A DNA stretch of 64,000 bases from Prevotella sp. P6B1 (GTDB lineage Bacteria > Bacteroidota > Bacteroidia > Bacteroidales > Bacteroidaceae). Shown here piece by piece: positions 17,914-26,495 of this stretch (the first letter of the stretch is position 1; the number at the start of each line of letters is the position of its first letter). The DNA lies in NCBI RefSeq assembly GCF_000702825.1, contig NZ_JNKF01000010.1, forward strand, positions 372,001 to 436,000, given 5' to 3'. The position numbers and the translations under genes are program-made. The notes under the pieces were generated by a model, which was given only the letters and a program-made list of their open reading frames with translations, was not told the DNA's origin and did no database searches.

Positions 17914-18789
17914 TTAAAGTGCGTTAAGAACCTGTTCCTTAATCTGCTCCAGCTCGTCCTTCATCTTAACCACGATGTTCTGCATCTCGGCCTGATTACT
18001 CTTCGAACCGGTTGTATTGATTTCGCGACCCATTTCTTGAGCGATAAAGCCCAACTTCTTACCCTGTCCGGCAGGCTCGTTCATCGTATCGCGGAAGTAT
18101 TTCAGGTGGTTGGTCAGTCGCTGCTTCTCCTCGCTGATGTCCAGCTTCTCGATATAGTAAATCAGCTCCTGCTCCAGGCGGTTCTTATCATATTCGGCTG
18201 TTGGAATCTGCTGCAAGCCATCTACGATACGTGCTCTGATTTTCTCAACGCGACTCTTCTCGTATGGCTCAATCTCGCCCATCAGCTTGGCAATATTATC
18301 AATCTTCTCAGTAAACTTCTTCTGTAAGGCTGCACCTTCCTGGGTACGGAAGTCAACCAGGTTCTTCAGGGCTTCGGCTACGCCACCTTTTACTACAGCC
18401 CACTCATCTTCGTCCAGCTCTTCTACGTCAGTCTTAGTCATGACGTCTGGCATGCGGAGCAGGGTAACGAACCAATCCTCAGGAGCAGGGATGCCTGTCT
18501 TGTCTGATATGACCTTAATCTGCTGATAGTAGTTCTCCACCAACTGGGCGTTGATGGGTGTTGGGTCAACAGCCATATCCTTCTCAACCCATACGCTCAT
18601 ATCCACCTTTCCGCGGATCAGAGCTTCGGCCACCATCTGGCGCATTTCCATCTCTTTCTCACGATAGAGTGGCGCAATACGTGTGTTCAAGTCCAACTGC
18701 TTAGAGTTCAGCGACTTGATTTCTACGTGAATCTTCTTTTCCTTAAACGCTACGACTGCCTTGCCGTAACCTGTCATCGATTGTATCAT
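17914..18789 (-). CDS. yicC: YicC-family endoribonuclease-like protein
   Basis: A 291-residue protein. It starts with the family signature MIQSMTGYGKA and holds the conserved segment EIKSLNSKQLDLNTRIAP. The C-terminal DUF1732 part includes MNEPAGQGKKLGFIAQEMGRE and ends with a helical EINTTGSKSNQA-type motif. By family knowledge, YicC proteins are RNases (E. coli YicC promotes RyhB decay). It is the first gene of an eight-gene minus-strand operon that ends at 10901. Confidence 0.93.
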   Translation of the reverse strand: MIQSMTGYGKAVVAFKEKKIHVEIKSLNSKQLDLNTRIAPLYREKEMEMRQMVAEALIRGKVDMSVWVEKDMAVDPTPINAQLVENYYQQIKVISDKTGIPAPEDWFVTLLRMPDVMTKTDVEELDEDEWAVVKGGVAEALKNLVDFRTQEGAALQKKFTEKIDNIAKLMGEIEPYEKSRVEKIRARIVDGLQQIPTAEYDKNRLEQELIYYIEKLDISEEKQRLTNHLKYFRDTMNEPAGQGKKLGFIAQEMGREINTTGSKSNQAEMQNIVVKMKDELEQIKEQVLNAL

Positions 18790-18817
18790 GCTATACCTAT
18801 TTAATAATATTTGGCTG

Positions 18818-18825
18818 CAAAGGTA
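18818..18825 (-). promoter_or_regulatory. -7 box of the yicC operon promoter
   Basis: TACCTTTG on the minus strand, 29 bases before the yicC start, matches TAnnTTTG. It should drive yicC-gmk-nadD and the five envelope genes after them. Confidence 0.65.
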
Positions 18826-18854
18826 CGAATAACTACGTGAAAAACCAAATAAAA

Positions 18855-18885
18855 TTGCAATTTTCCAAATAATTGCTTATCTTTG
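18855..18885 (+). promoter_or_regulatory. Promoter of the histidine phosphatase gene
   Basis: TTG at 18855-18857 and TATCTTTG at 18878-18885, 20 bases apart. It is divergent from the yicC promoter. It also shows that the TTG-initiated longer frame (18883) is not the real start. Confidence 0.75.
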
Positions 18886-18912
18886 CACGAGATTATCAAA
18901 TATTGTAAGAAA

Positions 18913-20217
18913 ATGAAACGAAAACTATTAATTCTTGCTATCGGATTTTCGATGGCGGTACAGGCGCAGCAGGCACCTGTTTTTGAGACTTCGGCTAAAG
19001 ATGAGATTGCTGCCAACCGCTTTCTGGCAGGTAGTAACTATTTGGACTACGATCGTCAGCTTTCAGACAAACCGCTGACGCCCAGTCCCAAGAACTACGA
19101 ACCATTCTATATGAGCCACTATGGACGTCATGGTTCACGTTGGCTCATCAGCGATGGCAACTATTCTAAGCCCCTTGCAACGCTGAAGGCCGCTAAGGAG
19201 CAAGGTAAACTTACATCGCTGGGCGAGAAAACACTTGCAACTATCGAAGCCATCTATGCTACAGCCGACAAACGACTGGGCGACCTGACTACCGTTGGCG
19301 AGCGCCAGCATCATGGTATTGGAAAGCGTATGGTGCAGAACTTTCCAGAGATTTTTAAAACAAAAAATCTGAAGATAGATGCCCGTAGCACCGTTGTGAA
19401 CCGTTGCATTCTCTCAATGATTGCCGAGTGCGAGGAGTTGGCTGCTGCCAATCCCACAGCCCAGATTCATAACGATGTGAGCGAGAGTCTGCAGTATTAC
19501 CTGAATCAGCCTTGGGACGGCATTGTTAGAGAACAGAGTAAGACGGGCGGCAAAGAGGAGCGCGACTATACGATGAAATATACCCACCCAGAGCGCCTGA
19601 TGAAACAGCTCTTTAACGATCAGGCTTACGTATATAACAATGTAAGCGCCTCGTCATTGATGCGCCAGCTGTTCCATGTGGCTTGTAACTTCCAGAGCCA
19701 TGATACTGATCTGGAGCTCTTCTCGCTGTTTACTGACGAAGAGGTGTACGATCTGTGGCGACTCAACAACATCGGTTGGTATCTCGACTATGGCGCATCG
19801 CCAGTTTCTGGTGGTGTCATGCCTTTTAGTCAGCTCAATCTGCTGAAGAATATCATTGCTACAGCCGATACTGTTACCCAGACTCAGGCTACCCTACGCT
19901 TTGGTCATGAGGTGTGCGTGATGCCTCTTGCCTGTCTGCTGGAACTCGACAATTGTGGTATGGTAATCAACAATCTCGACGAACTCGATAAGTATTGGCG
20001 TAACTATCGCATCTTCCCTATGGGTTGCAATATCCAGCTCATCTTCTATCGCCCTAAGAAGGGTAAGACAGGCGATATCTTAGTGAAGGCTCTGTTGAAC
20101 GAGCGCGAGGCTTATCTGCCTATCGCTACCAACCAGTGGCCTTACTACAGTTGGAAGGACCTGCGCGCCTATTATTTGAAGAAAATAGCCGATTTCGAGA
20201 CAAAAAACAAGAAATAA
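18913..20217 (+). CDS. Secreted histidine-type acid phosphatase
   Basis: A 434-residue exported phosphatase. Signal peptide: MKRKLLILAIGFSMAVQAQ. The catalytic motif is SHYGRHGSRWL near residues 68-78 (RHGxR; the histidine becomes phosphorylated). The partner motif FGHEVCVMPL near residue 335 replaces the HAE/HD seen in phytases. By family knowledge the clade includes MINPP-type phytases of gut Bacteroidetes, so a sugar- or inositol-phosphate substrate is plausible, but specificity cannot be read from the sequence. The start is ATG 18913, directly before the signal peptide. Monocistronic, with hemE 101 bases downstream under its own promoter. Confidence 0.88.
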   Translation: MKRKLLILAIGFSMAVQAQQAPVFETSAKDEIAANRFLAGSNYLDYDRQLSDKPLTPSPKNYEPFYMSHYGRHGSRWLISDGNYSKPLATLKAAKEQGKLTSLGEKTLATIEAIYATADKRLGDLTTVGERQHHGIGKRMVQNFPEIFKTKNLKIDARSTVVNRCILSMIAECEELAAANPTAQIHNDVSESLQYYLNQPWDGIVREQSKTGGKEERDYTMKYTHPERLMKQLFNDQAYVYNNVSASSLMRQLFHVACNFQSHDTDLELFSLFTDEEVYDLWRLNNIGWYLDYGASPVSGGVMPFSQLNLLKNIIATADTVTQTQATLRFGHEVCVMPLACLLELDNCGMVINNLDELDKYWRNYRIFPMGCNIQLIFYRPKKGKTGDILVKALLNEREAYLPIATNQWPYYSWKDLRAYYLKKIADFETKNKK

Positions 20218-20243
20218 TCCGTAAAAATCCATATTTATAGGGA

Positions 20244-20274
20244 TTGCACAGTTTTCTGAATAGTCGTACCTTTG
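20244..20274 (+). promoter_or_regulatory. hemE promoter
   Basis: TTG at 20244-20246 and TACCTTTG at 20267-20274, 20 bases apart; the ATG is at 20318. It should drive hemE and perhaps the receptor, permease and hemD genes downstream. Confidence 0.75.
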
Positions 20275-20317
20275 CCCCCGCAAATTTGAAGGTATCGAAC
20301 ACAGAAAACGAAAATAT

Positions 20318-21337
20318 ATGCATAGCAATCCATTTTTTGCGGTTATCAATCACCAACCAGCCTGTCGCCCTCCTGTATGGATGATGCGACAGGCTGGTCG
20401 CGTATTGCCCCGCTATCGCCATCTCACTCAAACGCATCCTTTCCGTTCTATCATGGCCGATGCCAAGTTGGCTGCCGAGGTTACGCTGATGCCAATCGCC
20501 GATATGGGTATGGACGCAGCCATCTTGTTCAGCGATATCTTAGTGATTCCTGAAGCTTTAGGTGTCGAGGTGGAATGGACCAGTGAAGGACCTGCTTTCC
20601 CTCGTCCACTCATTGGTGTGGAGCATCCTGCAGCAGTGTTGAGTTTTAATGCGTCGCATCTGAATCACGTGGCCGACACGCTTGATGAGATTCGGCGACA
20701 GAAGGTTGGCGATACGCCTGTGATAGGTTTCTGTGGTGGGCCACTCACCTGCCTTTGCTATATGTTGGCTGGGCGCGATCGTAGTCTGCAGTTTACAGAG
20801 GTGGTGCGCTATCTCTATACGCATCGTGAGGAGTCGCTCCAACTGTTCGAGGCTCTGACCAGCGCCAGCGAGACCTATGTGCATTTGCAGGCTCAGCATG
20901 GTATCGATGCATTCCAGATTTTCGAATCGTTTGCGAGTGTCATCCCTGCCGAACTCTATCAGGAAGTGGTTCTGCCGTTTGTACGTCGTATCACAGCGGC
21001 AGCCCGTCAGCACGGCTTACCTGTCATCTTCTTCCCTAAGGGCTTTGGGGCTGGGATCCAGATGCTTAGTCTTGAAGATTGCGACTTTGTAAGCATCGAC
21101 TGGCAGACACCGCTATCTGCAGCTCGCGGTTTGGTAGATGCAAAGTTAGGTCTTCAGGGCAATATGGACCCTCGTGTACTGTTTGCCCCTCAGGCTGTGA
21201 TTGAAAAGCAGTTGCGCACTTATGCCCAGTTCTTCAGCCAGCATCCTGATTATATCTTCAATCTGGGGCATGGGCTTCACAAAGATACACCACTCGAGAA
21301 TGTACAGTTCGTGACGGAGTGGTTCAAACATATGTGA
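20318..21337 (+). CDS. hemE: Uroporphyrinogen decarboxylase
   Basis: A 339-residue enzyme that removes four carboxyl groups from uroporphyrinogen III to give coproporphyrinogen III. The signature PPVWMMRQAGRVLPRYR (residues about 17-33) holds the substrate-binding arginines. The second signature GFCGGPLTCLCYML is near residue 140, and the C-terminal FNLGHGLHKDTPLENV is typical. The next gene is a TonB-dependent receptor 26 bases downstream. The pairing with an uptake system and hemD is unusual and suggests tetrapyrrole- or iron-related regulation. Confidence 0.95.
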   Translation: MHSNPFFAVINHQPACRPPVWMMRQAGRVLPRYRHLTQTHPFRSIMADAKLAAEVTLMPIADMGMDAAILFSDILVIPEALGVEVEWTSEGPAFPRPLIGVEHPAAVLSFNASHLNHVADTLDEIRRQKVGDTPVIGFCGGPLTCLCYMLAGRDRSLQFTEVVRYLYTHREESLQLFEALTSASETYVHLQAQHGIDAFQIFESFASVIPAELYQEVVLPFVRRITAAARQHGLPVIFFPKGFGAGIQMLSLEDCDFVSIDWQTPLSAARGLVDAKLGLQGNMDPRVLFAPQAVIEKQLRTYAQFFSQHPDYIFNLGHGLHKDTPLENVQFVTEWFKHM

Positions 21338-21363
21338 TTATATTCAATTATTAATATATTAGA

Positions 21364-23466
21364 ATGATGTTTTTAGGATTACTTTTAACAACCATGCTGG
21401 TCGTAGAAGGACCAGAAATCAACACAGTTGACACAACCACAGCCCGCTCTTATGCCTTGGACGAAGTGGTTGTCAGCGCGTTTAAAACAAATAAATACGA
21501 GGTAGTGCCCGCATCGCGCTCAGCCTTGTCGGCTCGTCAGATCAGTAATCAGCAGATTACTGGCATCAAGGAGCTGACAGCTGTCATCCCCAATTTCTAC
21601 ATGCCCGACTATGGCTCACGAGCCAGTTGCCCTGTATTCGTGCGTGGCGTGGGTAACAAGTCGGATGGTACAGGTATTGGCTTCTATGTAGATGGTATGC
21701 CATACTATGAGCCCCTCTCGTTTGATTGCGATCTGGGCGATATTGCCTCAGTAGAAGTGCTGCGTGGACCACAAGGCACGCTTTATGGACGTAATGCCAT
21801 TGGTGGTATTGTGAATATCAGCACCCGCAACCCATTGGAGTATCAGAACACCCGTTTGCGCTTGGGCTATGGTCGCTATAACGATCTGCGCACACAAATC
21901 TCTAATTATACCAAGGTGTCAGATAAGTTCGGCTTCACCTTTGGTGCCCTCTATCATCACAATGATGGTGCCTTCCGTAACAGCTATCTCAATGAAAAGG
22001 TTGACAAGATGAATGAGACCGAGGAGCGTATCGGTCTTTACTATAAGCCTGCCGACAACTGGTTGGTCCGCCTGACCAGCAACTTCGCTTACAGCGATCA
22101 GGGTGGCTATCCTTATGTCCCTGTGGATGTGGCAACCAATACATTGCAGGACATCAAGTACAACCGCTATAGCTCATTCCGTCGTCTGGTCAGCACTACT
22201 GGTTTGGGTGTCACCTATACAGGTCCTGTAGTCAGCTTCAATAGCCAGACCTCATTCCAGTACATCAACTCAAAGCAGGCTATCGATCAGGACTTTACTG
22301 TCAACGACAAATCGTTTGTAGAGAATGCCCGCCATCAGAATATGGTGTCGCAGGAGTTCACCCTTAAATCTAATAACGATAGCCGCTACCAGTGGGTGGT
22401 TGGTGCCTTTGGTATGATGGAACATGTGGATCGTGCAGTTGATAACTTCTCACCATCAGCAGGCTCGCTCAGTCACACCAACTATTGTGTTCCCACCAGT
22501 TCGCTGGCCCTGTATCACCAGAGCACCTATAACATATGGCGAGGCCTCTCGGCTACTGCTGGTATCCGTTTTGATTATGAACATGCTAAGACCAACTATG
22601 AAAATCTAAAAGTAAAAGTTTCGCCACTGCCTGATGGCAGTTTTACCTTAGTTGAGCCCAGCCAGGATCCATCAATAGCAGGTGAATCCTTCGAGAGTAC
22701 CAAGAACTTTACACAGGTAACGCCTAAGTTCACCTTGCAGTACCAGACCACAGAGGATAACCTCTACTATATATCAGTAACACGTGGTTATAAGCCAGGC
22801 GGTTTCAACAAATCGTTCTCTACTGCCGATCAGCGTTCATATGAACCAGAGTATAGTTGGAACTACGAGGTGGGTGCCAGCGTTAACTTGCTGAACAATC
22901 TGTTCACAGTGAGTGCCGACCTGTTCTATATCGATTGGCGCCACATGCAGATCACCTCTACTATTGCAGGTGTGGGTAATATCACCACCAACGCGGGTCA
23001 TACTGATAGTAAGGGTGCCGAACTGAACGTTGTGGCACGTCCTGTAAAGGGCTTGCAGCTCACGGCTAACTATGGTTATACCTACGCCCGCTTCCTCTCT
23101 TATGTGAAGAGTGCTACTGTAGATTATACCAACAATCGCCTGCCCATGGTTCCTAACCATACGCTGAGCGCCGATGTCAACTACACCATCAACCCCACAG
23201 GATGGCTGGATTGTGTGATGTTCAATGTTGGTTTGCGCGGACTGGGTCGTATCTACTGGGCCGAGGATAACCTCGTGAGTCAGGACTTCTATACCACCCT
23301 CAATGCCAAGGTGGCCTTCACCAAGGGAATTGTTACCTGGGAGGTGTGGGGCAAGAACCTGACAGACACCAACTATATGGCTTATGGCTTCAAGTCGTCA
23401 AGCGGTAACTATGCTCAGGCAGGCAAGCCTCTCATGTTTGGAACTACCATCGAACTTAATTTCTAA
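21364..23466 (+). CDS. TonB-dependent outer-membrane receptor (siderophore/tetrapyrrole-type)
   Basis: A 700-residue receptor with a signal-like N-terminus, a TonB-box-like segment (LDEVVVSAF), a plug domain (to about residue 155, with VEVLRGPQGTLYGRNAIGGIVNI) and a 22-strand barrel ending in aromatic IELNF. No carboxypeptidase-like domain and no SusD partner are present, which argues against glycan uptake and fits small iron- or tetrapyrrole-ligand receptors such as FyuA/FptA types. An MFS permease follows after 12 bases. The ligand is not known. Confidence 0.9.
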   Translation: MMFLGLLLTTMLVVEGPEINTVDTTTARSYALDEVVVSAFKTNKYEVVPASRSALSARQISNQQITGIKELTAVIPNFYMPDYGSRASCPVFVRGVGNKSDGTGIGFYVDGMPYYEPLSFDCDLGDIASVEVLRGPQGTLYGRNAIGGIVNISTRNPLEYQNTRLRLGYGRYNDLRTQISNYTKVSDKFGFTFGALYHHNDGAFRNSYLNEKVDKMNETEERIGLYYKPADNWLVRLTSNFAYSDQGGYPYVPVDVATNTLQDIKYNRYSSFRRLVSTTGLGVTYTGPVVSFNSQTSFQYINSKQAIDQDFTVNDKSFVENARHQNMVSQEFTLKSNNDSRYQWVVGAFGMMEHVDRAVDNFSPSAGSLSHTNYCVPTSSLALYHQSTYNIWRGLSATAGIRFDYEHAKTNYENLKVKVSPLPDGSFTLVEPSQDPSIAGESFESTKNFTQVTPKFTLQYQTTEDNLYYISVTRGYKPGGFNKSFSTADQRSYEPEYSWNYEVGASVNLLNNLFTVSADLFYIDWRHMQITSTIAGVGNITTNAGHTDSKGAELNVVARPVKGLQLTANYGYTYARFLSYVKSATVDYTNNRLPMVPNHTLSADVNYTINPTGWLDCVMFNVGLRGLGRIYWAEDNLVSQDFYTTLNAKVAFTKGIVTWEVWGKNLTDTNYMAYGFKSSSGNYAQAGKPLMFGTTIELNF

Positions 23467-23478
23467 CCCCCATACTAC

Positions 23479-24708
23479 ATGGCAACAACCACTAACGTCG
23501 ATCAAGTGCGCCGATTGAATCTCGCCACGTTTTTCTGCCTATACATAGCGCAGTTCATACCATCTACGTTTATCACAACAGCCATGCAGGTCAGTATGCG
23601 CCAGGCCAATTACGGCCTGGCCACTATTGGCTTGCTGCATTTGGTACATATCCCCTGGCTCGTCAAGTTTCTCTGGGCGCCTATGGTCGATCGTCAGTGT
23701 GCCAATCTCTCCAACTACCGTCGTTTCATCCTGCTCATGGAGTCGGTCTATGCGCTGTCTATCATGTGTATCGGATTTCTCGATATCTCAGCCGATATTT
23801 ACTTGATATTCGTGCTGGTGTTTATCTCGATGTTTGCATCTGCTACGCAGGATATCGCCACCGATGGCCTGGCTGTACGTGCTTTCGGCAAGGGCGACCA
23901 TAGTGCTGTGAACAGTATGCAGTCGATGGGACGCTATGCAGGTGCGTTCCTGGGTAGTGGCATCTTCATTGTGATGCTCGACCATTTTGGCTGGAGCGTG
24001 GTGTTCCCGCTTTTGGGATTGGTGGCTTGGTTCATGGTGGTGCCTTTGCAGTTTAACAAGAAGATTCATATCGAGCCCCGTTCGCCCAAGCAGCGTGCCA
24101 AACTCATGGACTTCATGTGGTTCTTCTCGCGCAAGGATATCATCCCCCATGTGGTGTTCCTGCTGCTCTACTTTATGGGTATTATTGGTATTATTGCCAA
24201 TGTACGTCCATACATGGTCGATCTGGGGTATAACATGAAGGAGATTGGCGTGTGGTTTGGTATGGTGGGCACAGCCACCTCGTTTGCGATGGCCTGGGTG
24301 GCGCATGTGTTCATCCGTCGTATCGGCATGTATCGTGCCCGCTTGGTGGTGGCTGTCATGATTGTTATGGCGCCGCTCTATTTCCTGTTGCTCACTTTCC
24401 TGCCGTCGCCCACGCTGCCCATGCTGGTGGGTGGTTTGTTGCTGGTCAAGACGTGCCATGCCTTTGCTTCAATCGTGGTTTATACCACGGCGATGGATTG
24501 TGTGCGCGAGGGGCGTGAGGGAACCGATTTCACCATCCAGGTAGTGGTGGTTCATCTCAGTTCGTCGCTCATTTCGATTATATCGGGAGGCGTTGGCGAG
24601 TGGCTCGACTATCGTGGTCTCTATCTCATCGAGCTGGCTATCGCCCTTGTCAGCCTCGTTTATGTGATTCGTGTTTTCAAACCTCATCAGATGTTAGCCC
24701 GATGGTAA
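23479..24708 (+). CDS. MFS permease, AmpG/RhtX-FptX-like
   Basis: A 409-residue protein with 12 predicted helices. The segment ASATQDIATDGLAVR near residue 125 is typical of the AmpG/RhtX/FptX branch of the MFS. By family knowledge, RhtX and FptX are single-protein inner-membrane importers for siderophores working with TonB receptors, and AmpG imports muropeptides. The adjacent TonB receptor favours the first role. Its stop codon (24706-24708) overlaps the hemD start (ATG 24702). Confidence 0.82.
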   Translation: MATTTNVDQVRRLNLATFFCLYIAQFIPSTFITTAMQVSMRQANYGLATIGLLHLVHIPWLVKFLWAPMVDRQCANLSNYRRFILLMESVYALSIMCIGFLDISADIYLIFVLVFISMFASATQDIATDGLAVRAFGKGDHSAVNSMQSMGRYAGAFLGSGIFIVMLDHFGWSVVFPLLGLVAWFMVVPLQFNKKIHIEPRSPKQRAKLMDFMWFFSRKDIIPHVVFLLLYFMGIIGIIANVRPYMVDLGYNMKEIGVWFGMVGTATSFAMAWVAHVFIRRIGMYRARLVVAVMIVMAPLYFLLLTFLPSPTLPMLVGGLLLVKTCHAFASIVVYTTAMDCVREGREGTDFTIQVVVVHLSSSLISIISGGVGEWLDYRGLYLIELAIALVSLVYVIRVFKPHQMLARW

Positions 24709-25484
24709 GACGTGTGCTTTTTTCGGCGCCTGACACCTATCATGCCCGATTACATGAGGCCTTTGCCGAGAGGCCTTCGTGCAGTTTCCGACAGATGCTG
24801 ATGCCTCTTATCAGTTCGGCTTTATTACCGCCAGAGGGCACCTTCCTGTCGTTTTGCAGTCAGTTGGCTGCTTACGATTACGTTATCTGTTCCAGCATCA
24901 TGGCTGTGCGTGCGCTTGAATCAGCAGGTTTAGATAGGTTGCTTTTAGAGGGCAAGGTTGTTGCTATCGGCAACGATCAGCAAGCTGTTCGTCAGCTTTT
25001 GGGTGTTTCTACGGCTCTGTCTGATGCCAAGCCCAGCATGATGGGGATTGTGAAGGCGCTTCAGAGCCAGTCGTCACTGGCTTCAAAGCGTATTGCTGTG
25101 CTGTTGCCCAAGTTCTGTGGCATGCCTGTTCCCCCAACCATCACCAATTTCCAGCGTGCGCTTAACCAAACAGGCGCTGCCATGACCTATATCTATTGCT
25201 ATCGTACCACAGCCTTGAGCGAGGAGTATTATGCCGAAATGGTAGATACTCTGCGTAGTGGTACCATCAGCGCGATAGCTATTACCAGTGGTGGCGAGGC
25301 TTATGTGTTGTCTAAGATTCTGGCTTATGCAGCTGCGCAAGGTGAGCCTATCTGTGTGCCCATCTACTCGTTTGGTCCTTACACCACCCATTGTGCCCAG
25401 CAGGTCTCCCTGCCCATCGCTGGCACTTCCCCAAAGCACCAGCGATTTACCGACTTTATCGATTATCTCGACAGGCTATTGTAA
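24702..25484 (+). CDS. hemD: Uroporphyrinogen-III synthase
   Basis: A 260-residue HemD-family protein that cyclises hydroxymethylbilane to uroporphyrinogen III, the branch point to heme, siroheme and B12. Family-like elements: VRRVLFSAPDTYHARLHEAF, the YDYVICSSIMAVRALESAG strand-helix, a mid-hinge PKFCGMPVPPT and IAITSGGEAYVLSK in the second lobe. The start chosen is ATG 24702, which overlaps the permease stop; longer frames run into the permease. HemD proteins diverge strongly, so the call rests on fold-like pattern plus hemE in the same operon. Confidence 0.75.
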   Translation: MVRRVLFSAPDTYHARLHEAFAERPSCSFRQMLMPLISSALLPPEGTFLSFCSQLAAYDYVICSSIMAVRALESAGLDRLLLEGKVVAIGNDQQAVRQLLGVSTALSDAKPSMMGIVKALQSQSSLASKRIAVLLPKFCGMPVPPTITNFQRALNQTGAAMTYIYCYRTTALSEEYYAEMVDTLRSGTISAIAITSGGEAYVLSKILAYAAAQGEPICVPIYSFGPYTTHCAQQVSLPIAGTSPKHQRFTDFIDYLDRLL

Positions 25485-25519
25485 TTACCATCCTCATTGT
25501 TCATAAATATGGAATAGAC

Positions 25520-25765
25520 TCAACATGAATAATAGTCCGCCTCCAAGAGCACAGCAAACGGAATTGCTACTATGTAGTCGAAATAGTTCCTAATAAACAG
25601 ATAAGTAGGAATTGATGCTGTGAAAGCACCAATTCCAAGTTCGAAACCAGCAATGATTTCTATAATCATGCCCCAAGAGAAATCACTTTTGCTTTTGGTC
25701 AGCCTTACTTCATTCTCAATTTTTAAATGGGCATAATATATTTTGTTAAAGAAATGTTTTATCAT
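25520..25765 (-). CDS. Small putative membrane protein
   Basis: An 81-residue frame between hemD and a barrel gene, with two hydrophobic stretches (about residues 31-55 and 62-75) after a basic, lysine-rich N-terminus (HFFNKIYYAHLKIENEVR). It resembles no family I know. A purine-rich AAGGGG lies just before the ATG. It fills an otherwise empty 335-base gap, and its upstream side is a perfect 26-bp palindrome. Coding status is uncertain: length, position and a hydropathy pattern favour it, but conservation is untested. Confidence 0.45.
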   Translation of the reverse strand: MIKHFFNKIYYAHLKIENEVRLTKSKSDFSWGMIIEIIAGFELGIGAFTASIPTYLFIRNYFDYIVAIPFAVLLEADYYSC

Positions 25766-25777
25766 ACCCCTTATATT

Positions 25778-25803
25778 ACAGGGCCGGAGATCTCCGGCCC
25801 TGT
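25778..25803. terminator. Perfect 26-bp palindrome, likely bidirectional terminator
   Basis: The arms ACAGGGCCGGAGA and TCTCCGGCCCTGT match with no mismatch and no spacer, followed on the plus strand by TTATT. It lies 16 bases past the stop of the barrel gene, so it probably ends that minus-strand transcript. Its GC-rich stem would form a very stable hairpin. Confidence 0.65.
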
Positions 25804-25819
25804 TTATTGCTGTGATAAT

Positions 25820-26440
25820 TTACAAACCAAACTTGTAACCAATCGTCAACTGGAAGACGCTGTTCTTAACACCATCTCCTGATGGGACTGACAAAACCTT
25901 CGTTAAACCAGCATAATAACGAAGCTCCAACTGAACGTTGTTCAAATCATACGAGATTCCAACGGGAATCGAGAAATCGAACTTGTGAAGTGTTACATCC
26001 ATTCCTGCGTTTTTGTACGACTCCTCCAGTCCTACCTCTGCAGAAACACCATTGTTACTGATCTTAACCTTGTCGTTGATCAGGAATCCAGGCTGTAAGC
26101 CAACCTTTACCGACAGGTTATCAGTAACACGAGCGGCAGCAATGACAGGCACGTTGATGTAGTCCATCTTGATGGTGCCATCTACACCTTGGACATTGGT
26201 TTTGCATCCCTGCTGAGAATACATGGCGCCAAACGACAGCGCTACCTTGGGTGCAGCCTCGTAGCTAAACTCTCCACCAAGGGTAAATGCCGGACGGGTT
26301 TTTGCATCGGCATCATTCGTCATTGTAGCAAGGTTAAGACCAACTTTTGGCATGAAGCTCCAACTGCCTACACCATTCTGTGCAAAAGAACACAACGAGG
26401 TTGACATCAAGACAACCATCGACAAAATTTGTTTTTTCAT
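25820..26440 (-). CDS. Porin-like outer-membrane beta-barrel protein
   Basis: A 206-residue protein: signal peptide MKKQILSMVVLMSTSLCSFAQ, then an eight-strand barrel pattern (FMPKVGLNLATMT, ALSFGAMYSQQG, LSVKVGLQPGFLIND) and a final strand SVFQLTIGYKFGL. It fits the PorT/OmpW-like small barrel class (outer membrane protein beta-barrel domain). The start is ATG 26440 rather than the ATG two codons upstream, because the signal peptide begins there. The function (sensor, adhesin or small-molecule pore) cannot be told. It follows the DUF3108 gene after 50 bases, perhaps as a separate transcript. Confidence 0.82.
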   Translation of the reverse strand: MKKQILSMVVLMSTSLCSFAQNGVGSWSFMPKVGLNLATMTNDADAKTRPAFTLGGEFSYEAAPKVALSFGAMYSQQGCKTNVQGVDGTIKMDYINVPVIAAARVTDNLSVKVGLQPGFLINDKVKISNNGVSAEVGLEESYKNAGMDVTLHKFDFSIPVGISYDLNNVQLELRYYAGLTKVLSVPSGDGVKNSVFQLTIGYKFGL

Positions 26441-26495
26441 AATCATTTTTAGTTTTGTTAAAGTAATATATTATATGCGATTTGCTTATAGCATG

